Assembly: GCA_035458525.1 (NCBI GenBank)
Contig: DATHZQ010000159.1
Coordinates: 1 to 12,128 of the forward strand
DNA from: DATHZQ01 sp035458525
GTDB taxonomy: Bacteria; Actinomycetota; Acidimicrobiia; Spongiisociales; UBA5794
Length of the DNA stretch: 12,128 bases
Direction of reading: 5' to 3'
The notes beneath the pieces were generated by a model, which had not been told where the DNA came from, made no database searches, and saw only the letters and a list, made by a program, of their open reading frames with translations. Position numbers and translations under genes: made by a program. Positions 7,525-12,128 of the stretch are shown piece by piece (within the stretch, counting starts at the first letter, position 1; every line of letters starts with the position of its first letter).

Positions 7525-8537
7525 CACAGAATCTCGGTCGCCATGGCGTTGATGCCCGAGCCGATGCCGAGCAGCAACACTCGGTCGCCGGGCTCGAGTG
7601 AATCCTGCTCCTCGGCCAGCGTGATCGGCACCGCGGCGGGGCCTACGTTCCCGAGCGTCGGAAACGTGAGCGGGGCCTTGGCCGGATCGATGCCGAGGAC
7701 GTCGCACATCATCGAGGTATGGACGGCGGAAACCTGGTGGATGATGTACCGGTCCATGTTCAGCCAATCCTCATCCGCCTCGATCCATGCGGTCTTCGCC
7801 AGTTGAAGCCCGGCATCGAGCAGGGCGCGGGTATCGGTGCGCATCTGGTCCAGGGTGCCGACGCAGATTTTGTAGTGGCTCGTATCGGCCTGGCTGATTC
7901 CACCGACCACACGGTGGCTGCCTGGGTTCTCCGAGTGGCGTCCCAGCACCATGGCGGCACCCCCTGAGCCGAGGGTGAGCGAAGCGAATTCGGCGAACAG
8001 GTCGGCCATCGTGGCGTCCTCGGACGCAAGGCGATCGAGGGTCACCTCCTGGGTGTGGCGGCTCCCCTCGCCGTCGACGACGAGTGCGTAGTCGATCTGG
8101 CCATTGTCGATCATCGTTCCGGCGAGCTGCATGCCGTTCATGAAGCCGAGGCATGCGTTGGCGAGATCGAAGTTGAGGCAGTTGCTCGGCAGTCCCAGCA
8201 AGCTGTGCACCGCTACTGCGGCGGAGGGTTCGAGGTGATCGCGACAGACCGAGGTGTCGATGAGCAAACCGATCTGGCTCGGATCGATACCGGCTTGGTC
8301 GATCGCCTTCTGACCCGCCTTGGCCGCGACCTCCGCAAACGTCGTCCCCTTCGGCCACCAGCGCCGTTCCCGGATTCCGGCAAGGCTCTCGAGGAGACCC
8401 GGCTGGGCGCCGAGGCGCTCGTACGTTGCGGCGAGGTGTTCGTCGAACGACGCCGAGGTCGCCACCTCCGGCGCATGAACGGCTGCCACCGAGACGATTG
8501 CAGTGTCGGAATGGGTATGGGTCGCGTTGCCGTGCAT
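7521..8537 (-). CDS. oleA: OleA, fatty acyl-CoA condensing enzyme (thiolase/KAS III fold)
   Basis: A 338-residue member of the 3-oxoacyl-ACP synthase III family with the features of OleA. The nucleophile is C129 in NACLGF, H267 lies in YIIHQVS and N297 in TLGNVGP. E103 in HLEP matches the glutamate that OleA contributes across the dimer interface to deprotonate the second acyl chain. OleA carries out a non-decarboxylative Claisen condensation of two fatty acyl-CoAs, the first committed step of long-chain olefin synthesis. The C-terminal GIGSGINAMATEILW is typical of the fold. The N-terminus has a short tail with three histidines (MHGNATHTH) before the first strand. The ATG at 8537 is preceded by GAAGGAAG with a rather long spacer. 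It is the first ole gene, and a 73-base gap separates it from the upstream gene on the same strand, so the operon promoter probably lies in that gap. Confidence 0.94.
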   Translation of the reverse strand: MHGNATHTHSDTAIVSVAAVHAPEVATSASFDEHLAATYERLGAQPGLLESLAGIRERRWWPKGTTFAEVAAKAGQKAIDQAGIDPSQIGLLIDTSVCRDHLEPSAAVAVHSLLGLPSNCLNFDLANACLGFMNGMQLAGTMIDNGQIDYALVVDGEGSRHTQEVTLDRLASEDATMADLFAEFASLTLGSGGAAMVLGRHSENPGSHRVVGGISQADTSHYKICVGTLDQMRTDTRALLDAGLQLAKTAWIEADEDWLNMDRYIIHQVSAVHTSMMCDVLGIDPAKAPLTFPTLGNVGPAAVPITLAEEQDSLEPGDRVLLLGIGSGINAMATEILW

Positions 8538-8610
8538 GCTGGGGGTACTTCCTTCGGGAGCTGTGATTCTCCCACGGCGCCGCGTGCTCGAAGTCGATCC
8601 GGTCCCGAGA
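8538..8610 (-). promoter_or_regulatory. intergenic region upstream of oleA, likely ole promoter/leader
   Basis: These 73 bases contain the oleA Shine-Dalgarno site GAAGGA and a short inverted repeat, GGGAG/CTCCC (8556-8560 with 8569-8573, 8-base loop), immediately before it. The repeat could be an operator half-site pair or an RNA hairpin near the ribosome site. I find no consensus -35/-10 pair, so the promoter position is inferred from context only. Read-through from the upstream RCK gene is an alternative. Confidence 0.3.
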
Positions 8611-9378
8611 TCAGCCGTCCTGGTCGAGCGCGTCCTCTTCGGCCTGACGGTCGGCGACTTTCGAGATCAGCCCTTCGTGGATGCGGTCGCCTTCCATGCC
8701 AACCTTTCTCGTGCCGAGGTCGTCGAGCACGTCGGTGTATCCGTAGACGATCAAGGTGTCGTGCTCGTGGATCCGCGTGTGGCCGCGTGGCGCGCCGAGA
8801 AACGTGCCGTCGGCTCTCCGGATGCCGAGCGCCAGCACGCCCTCGTCCGGGAGGCGCAGGTCGGCGAGGCGGTGCTCGGCGACCCAGCTGTCGGCCTCCA
8901 CGCCGATCTCGGCTACGGCGTAGTTGCTGGCGAGATCGAGCAGCTGGACATAGTCCCGCACGTCGAGGTCGGTGAAGCGACGCAGGGCTGCAGCGATGAC
9001 CCGGGTGAGAAGCCGATCGATCGTCTTGCTGCGTGCGGCGAGCAGGATCACCAACAGCCCCGCCGCCAGCGTCAGCACCCGGCCAAGCACGGCACTCGTG
9101 GCGCCGGTGCCGGCGAAACCGACGACCATCGTTGCGATGATCGTCACCATGCCGGCGTTGCCGATCAGCATCAAACCGAGGACGATGCGGCGCCGCACCG
9201 GGTGGTTGACCACGAGATCCGACTCGACGGTCGTGAACCCGACACCGGTCAAAGCCGAGCGGGCTTGGAAGTGGGCAACTTCGCTGGAAAGGCCCGTGGC
9301 CGTGAGAGCGATCATGCCGACGCGGTTGACGATCAACGTGATGGTCACGATCACGAGCAAGGTGGCAACGGCAATCAT
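8611..9378 (-). CDS. membrane protein with TrkH-like pore segment and TrkA-C (RCK_C) domain
   Basis: A 255-residue protein. The N-terminal half is membranous: a helix at 1-17, then SALTGVGFTT (41-50), which resembles the selectivity-filter segment of TrkH/KtrB potassium channels, then helices at about 66-87 and 96-115. The cytoplasmic C-terminal part (about 153-218), with YAVAEIGV, LRLPDEGVLALGIRR and HTRIHEHDTLIVYG, fits a TrkA C-terminal domain, usually a ligand- or nucleotide-sensing module. No RCK_N Rossmann domain is present. I infer a small potassium channel-like or ion-sensing membrane protein. The start is set at ATG 9378 (GGAG nine bases upstream) because the in-frame extension to 9453 is charged and lies upstream of a good promoter candidate. 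It diverges from a four-CBS-domain protein, another class of ion-transport regulator. Function is not proven. Confidence 0.75.
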   Translation of the reverse strand: MIAVATLLVIVTITLIVNRVGMIALTATGLSSEVAHFQARSALTGVGFTTVESDLVVNHPVRRRIVLGLMLIGNAGMVTIIATMVVGFAGTGATSAVLGRVLTLAAGLLVILLAARSKTIDRLLTRVIAAALRRFTDLDVRDYVQLLDLASNYAVAEIGVEADSWVAEHRLADLRLPDEGVLALGIRRADGTFLGAPRGHTRIHEHDTLIVYGYTDVLDDLGTRKVGMEGDRIHEGLISKVADRQAEEDALDQDG

Positions 9379-9412
9379 GTGTGGTAGCTCCAGCCGCGGA
9401 GTGACTGCGTCA

Positions 9413-9440
9413 AGAGTAGATCGGGAGGGCGTTCGCACAA
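9413..9440 (-). promoter_or_regulatory. candidate promoter of the RCK_C membrane protein gene
   Basis: On the minus strand TTGTGC (9440-9435) and TACTCT (9418-9413) are separated by 16 bases. This would start transcription near 9406, leaving a leader of about 28 bases before ATG 9378. Its position is inconsistent with translation starting at 9453, which supports the shorter protein. Confidence 0.35.
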
Positions 9441-9528
9441 CACATCCGCCCACCCGACCGAACCCGGAGGGCGCAACGGCCCTAGCGTACGATTGGGACC
9501 GTTGGGATGGTTGCAGCGAGCATCGATT

Positions 9529-9534
9529 GGGAGG
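9529..9534 (+). promoter_or_regulatory. Shine-Dalgarno site deciding the CBS protein start
   Basis: GGGAGG followed five bases later by GTG 9540. This is a better start context than the in-frame ATG at 9507, which has only a weak GTTGGG directly before it. TACGAT (9488-9493) could be the -10 box, but its -35 region does not match a consensus. Confidence 0.55.
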
Positions 9535-9539
9535 TCGTC

Positions 9540-10394
9540 GTGAACCTGGCCGAGCAGTTCTCCGAGCACTCTGTGACGTCGCTCGACCTCAATCGCTACG
9601 TGCTCGTGGACGCGGGCGCCAGCGTCCGAGACGTCGTAGGTGCGATGAACGATGCGGGGCACACATGTGCGATTGTCTCCCGCGGAGAAGGACCCATCGG
9701 CATCGTGACCGACCGTGACGTACTGACCCGTGTGGTCGGCTACCCGACGACGTGGGACATGCCCGTTGAGACCGTCATGACTCCGGACCCCGAGGCGGTG
9801 CCTGCCGATGGTTCGGTGGCCGACGCGTTGGAGATGATGAACCTGTTCCGCTTCCGGAACGTCCCGGTGGTCGATGGCGCCGGTGTGCTCGTCGGCAATC
9901 TAGATCGGTTCGCATTCCTGGCGTTCGCTGCGGACCTGCTGTTCAGCGACGCATCGATCGAGACCCACCAGTTGGCGGCGCAGCATGCGCTGCTGTTCGT
10001 CGATTTCACCGGCCTCAATCTGCCGGCCCCCGTCACCGTCACACCGGACACCGACCTCAAGCGGGTTGTGCACACGATGCGGGGCCGGGGCATCGGCTCG
10101 GTCCTGGTAGCCGACGAGCGTGGGCAGAACCTGGGCATCTTCACCGACCACGACGCCCAGACGAAGGTTGCCTGTCGAATCGACAATCTGGGATCGGTCG
10201 AGATCGCCGGGGTCATGACCGAGTCGCCGCTGACGCTGGAGGTGCGCCAGCCCATCGCCGATGGTCTCCGGTTGATGTACCAGGAACGCATCAGTCACAT
10301 TCCGCTCATGGGGTCCGGGGCGGGCCCGGTCGCAGTGATTTCGTTTCGCGACCTGGCCGACTACCTCGAGTCGACGTTCGTGTCGATGGCGTGA
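9540..10394 (+). CDS. four-CBS-domain (double Bateman) protein
   Basis: A 284-residue soluble protein made of four CBS domains, at about 15-70, 76-130, 160-212 and 220-276. Each Bateman pair carries a recognisable end motif: GIVTDRDVLTRVVG (54-67) in the first and GIFTDHDAQTKVAC (199-212) in the second. VMTPDPEAV (79-87) and VMTESPLTL (225-233) mark the second domain of each pair. The repeated layout suggests internal duplication. No catalytic, DNA-binding or membrane domain is attached, so it is probably an adenine-nucleotide-sensing regulator acting on a partner. It is divergent from the RCK_C membrane protein, and both families regulate ion transport, so a regulatory link is plausible. GTG 9540 is chosen for its Shine-Dalgarno site; ATG 9507 would add 11 residues. 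Its stop lies six bases from the stop of the convergent OLD-like gene. Confidence 0.87.
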   Translation: MNLAEQFSEHSVTSLDLNRYVLVDAGASVRDVVGAMNDAGHTCAIVSRGEGPIGIVTDRDVLTRVVGYPTTWDMPVETVMTPDPEAVPADGSVADALEMMNLFRFRNVPVVDGAGVLVGNLDRFAFLAFAADLLFSDASIETHQLAAQHALLFVDFTGLNLPAPVTVTPDTDLKRVVHTMRGRGIGSVLVADERGQNLGIFTDHDAQTKVACRIDNLGSVEIAGVMTESPLTLEVRQPIADGLRLMYQERISHIPLMGSGAGPVAVISFRDLADYLESTFVSMA

Positions 10395-10400
10395 CGCAGC

Positions 10401-11552
10401 TCAGCTGTACGTCGGTGCGGTCGGCCGCGCCGCCTCCATCGTGAGTTCGACGACCTTCTCGACGAGGGTCGGCAGATCGCGTCGACGGGCCGAACGGAGT
10501 GCGGCGAGCGCCCGCTGCGGCTTGTTGTTTCGGGCCGTGATTCCCATGATGCCCTCGAAATCGGGGTTGAACTCCACGTACCGGTCGCGGCCCGCAGCGA
10601 CGCGCAGCCGCCGATTCAACTCGATCAGCTCGGGGAGCGGCTTGTCGCTGCCGCGGACGTCGCTGTCGAAGACCGCAACGTAGGGAATGTGGGCCCGCTT
10701 GCAGATCTCGATGAAGAGCGGCAGGTTGGTCTTGCCGCCGCAGTTGATGATCGAGATCGCATCCTTGTCGATGTCATAGCCCAAGGCACGGAATGCGTGG
10801 GGCAAGCCGACTTTCTCAGTGAGGCCCTCGACCAGCACCGCAGCTCGAGAGAAGAACAGCTCCGATCGCTCCGCATCGAACTCGCAGAGGGCACGGAACT
10901 CGTCGTCGGCTTCCAACGGCTCGAGGTTGTCGATTGTCGTGATGCCGCCGGCGTCCCGCCTCACGAGGTGGATCTCCTCGAGTCGGGAAACGTTCAGCAG
11001 TCCAGGCGCGTGGGTCGTGAAGAGCACTTGGTTGCCGTTGGCCGCAAGCCGGCGGAAGAGGCGATAGAGATAACGGTGACCCTGCGGCGCCAGGAACAGT
11101 TCGGGTTCTTCGATGAGGAACACGGCACCGCTCACGTGCTCGGCGCAGGCCTCGATGCCGCGAACGAGCGCAATCCGCGGTGCGGGAGCGCTTTCGAGAG
11201 CGTTGCGGAAGATGGCTTCGGTCGCCTTGGTTGCGGTGTCGTCGCGACCGGGCAGGAGCAAGTCACCGGCGCGCAGCTCGGCGGGGGCGACGACGAGGGC
11301 AGGGAGCCCGTTGTGGTAGCCCGGTCCGATGACGGTGCCGTCGGTCATCGTGGCTTCGAGCGTCGCCGAGCCCGCACCCCGCCGAACGTCCCCTGGCCCG
11401 AGCGGCTGATCGGGGTTGAGGAGTGCGGCGATCGCCGACAGCATGTTGGACTTGCCTGCACCCGGCTCTCCGATGAACGCTCCGACTCGACCGAGTTGCA
11501 GTTCGACATCCCGCGCCGTGCGGAAGTTGATCGCCCTGACGCGTCGCAGCAC
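10401..11552 (-). CDS. compact OLD-like protein: ABC/SMC-type ATPase plus TOPRIM nuclease
   Basis: A 383-residue protein. The ATPase half has Walker A GEPGAGKS (28-35), Walker B VFLIEEPE (144-151) and a switch histidine in TTH (179-181). The C-terminal half is a TOPRIM domain, with E242 in VLVEGLTE, GGKTNLP (272-278) and D296/D298 in VFDSD. This order is that of the OLD family of ATP-dependent nucleases, which act in phage exclusion and DNA processing. It is shorter than many OLD proteins (often above 500 residues). The place where an ABC signature (GSG-x-Q) is expected reads SAPAPR (121-126), so the signature is absent or divergent. It starts with GTG six bases after the stop of an ABC-2 permease gene, with little Shine-Dalgarno match, which suggests translational coupling. 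No GajB-like helicase or reverse transcriptase is adjacent. Anti-phage defence is possible but not shown. Confidence 0.85.
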   Translation of the reverse strand: MLRRVRAINFRTARDVELQLGRVGAFIGEPGAGKSNMLSAIAALLNPDQPLGPGDVRRGAGSATLEATMTDGTVIGPGYHNGLPALVVAPAELRAGDLLLPGRDDTATKATEAIFRNALESAPAPRIALVRGIEACAEHVSGAVFLIEEPELFLAPQGHRYLYRLFRRLAANGNQVLFTTHAPGLLNVSRLEEIHLVRRDAGGITTIDNLEPLEADDEFRALCEFDAERSELFFSRAAVLVEGLTEKVGLPHAFRALGYDIDKDAISIINCGGKTNLPLFIEICKRAHIPYVAVFDSDVRGSDKPLPELIELNRRLRVAAGRDRYVEFNPDFEGIMGITARNNKPQRALAALRSARRRDLPTLVEKVVELTMEAARPTAPTYS

Positions 11553-11558
11553 GAGGGG

Positions 11559-12128
11559 CTACCCGCTCTGGCGCAGGTCGCGTCGCTGGAACAGCACGGC
11601 GGCGGCGGCCATCAAGACGACCGTGAGTGTTGCGAGCACGGCGCCGTGGCCCCAGTCCAGTCCGTTGACCAGCGGATCGCTCGTGAGGTAGTAGTAGTTG
11701 GGCGTCCACCTCGCCAGCCCTGCGACGCTGTCGTCCAAGGGTAGGAAGGCGTTGGCGATGTAGAACGTCAGGGCCAATCCAACCGACCCATACACCGCGG
11801 TCCTGACCCGCCCGGTCATCGCCCCGAGCAGCAACGCCAGGGCACCGATGACGAGACCGAGCAACGTCACGAGCAACGACGCCGCTCCGAGGTTGGCGAG
11901 GTTCATGCCCAGGCCACCGGCAATCGATCCCAGGGCGGCGCCCGCGAAGATCCCGGCGCCCACCAAGAACGCCAGCACCACCATCGCCACGCACTTCTCC
12001 CAGACAATCGAGGAGCGGGTGATCGGGTTGGCGAGCAGCAGACCCATCGTGTTGTTGGCCTCCTCGCCGGCCAGCGCCCGTGAGCCGACGACGACCGTGA
12101 CGATCATCACCGCAAGCGGCGCCATGAG
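11559..12128 (-). CDS. ABC-2 type transporter permease (N-terminus beyond window)
   Basis: 189 codons are visible before the TAG stop at 11559. The frame is still open at the window edge (CTC precedes the ATG at 12125), and family members usually have another 60-100 residues with a first membrane helix, so the 5' end is probably missing. The segment GSRALAGEEANNTMGLLLANPITRSS, counted from the ATG at residues 14-39, is the characteristic cytoplasmic loop of ABC-2/NosY-like permeases. About five hydrophobic helices follow or flank it (1-13, 45-70, 79-103, 109-128, 162-180). The ATPase partner should lie just upstream, outside the window. The substrate is unknown. The gene is followed after six bases by the OLD-like gene on the same strand, an uncommon pairing. 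Confidence 0.85.
   Translation of the reverse strand, partial: LMAPLAVMIVTVVVGSRALAGEEANNTMGLLLANPITRSSIVWEKCVAMVVLAFLVGAGIFAGAALGSIAGGLGMNLANLGAASLLVTLLGLVIGALALLLGAMTGRVRTAVYGSVGLALTFYIANAFLPLDDSVAGLARWTPNYYYLTSDPLVNGLDWGHGAVLATLTVVLMAAAAVLFQRRDLRQSG

Noticed and set aside
7525..7767. N-terminal extension of OleBC upstream of 7524
   Set aside because: It would overlap oleA by over 240 bases and gives a charged, unconserved sequence before the hydrolase domain.
9379..9453. 25-residue N-terminal extension of the RCK_C membrane protein
   Set aside because: ATG 9378 starts at the first membrane helix with a ribosome site, and a promoter candidate lies within the extension.
10689..11744. 351-codon plus-strand frame opposite the OLD-like and permease genes
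   Set aside because: The minus-strand frames contain Walker, TOPRIM and ABC-2 motifs; this frame shows none and crosses a gene boundary.
1..12128. CRISPR arrays, tRNA or rRNA genes, insertion sequences, prophage
   Set aside because: No regular spaced repeats, cloverleaf or rRNA-like segments, transposase or phage protein seen on either strand.

Overview
The window is GC-rich bacterial DNA with many GTG starts, tight gene packing and strong purine Shine-Dalgarno sites. Together with an OleB-OleC fusion, which is known mainly from Actinobacteria, this points to a high-GC actinobacterium. Acidimicrobiia-like is my best guess, but no taxonomic marker gene is present. I see no rRNA, tRNA, CRISPR array, insertion sequence or phage gene, and no gene-free stretch longer than about 200 bases.

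Layout. (1) 3-1004, minus: the N-terminal part of a membrane protein of the ATP/ADP-carrier-like MFS group. It diverges from a stand-alone cyclic-nucleotide-binding domain protein (1094-1519, plus). (2) 1561-8537, minus: a run of five genes. In transcription order these are oleA (thiolase-fold condensing enzyme), a fused oleBC (beta-lactone decarboxylase plus beta-lactone synthetase), oleD (NADPH-type short-chain reductase), a zinc alcohol dehydrogenase, and a GNAT/FemAB-like acyltransferase. (3) 8611-9378, minus: a small membrane protein joining a TrkH-like pore segment to a TrkA C-terminal (RCK_C) domain. It diverges from a protein with four CBS domains (9540-10394, plus). (4) 10401 to the end, minus: the C-terminal part of an ABC-2 type permease, followed 6 bases later by a compact OLD-like ATPase/TOPRIM protein.

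How they fit. OleA condenses two fatty acyl-CoAs to a beta-keto acid, OleD reduces it to a beta-hydroxy acid, the OleC domain closes a beta-lactone, and the OleB domain decarboxylates this to a long-chain cis-olefin. All catalytic residues I can check are present, so the pathway looks intact. The oleA/oleBC and oleBC/oleD junctions are both 4-base GTGA overlaps, so the three products are probably translated in a coupled way. The dehydrogenase, 80 bases downstream, is probably co-transcribed. The acyltransferase follows after 200 bases and its link to the pathway is uncertain.

The flanking pairs look like sensing or transport modules: a nucleotide-carrier-like membrane protein beside a cNMP-binding domain, and a potassium-channel-like RCK protein beside a CBS-domain protein. 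The permease/OLD pair is the most unusual arrangement.
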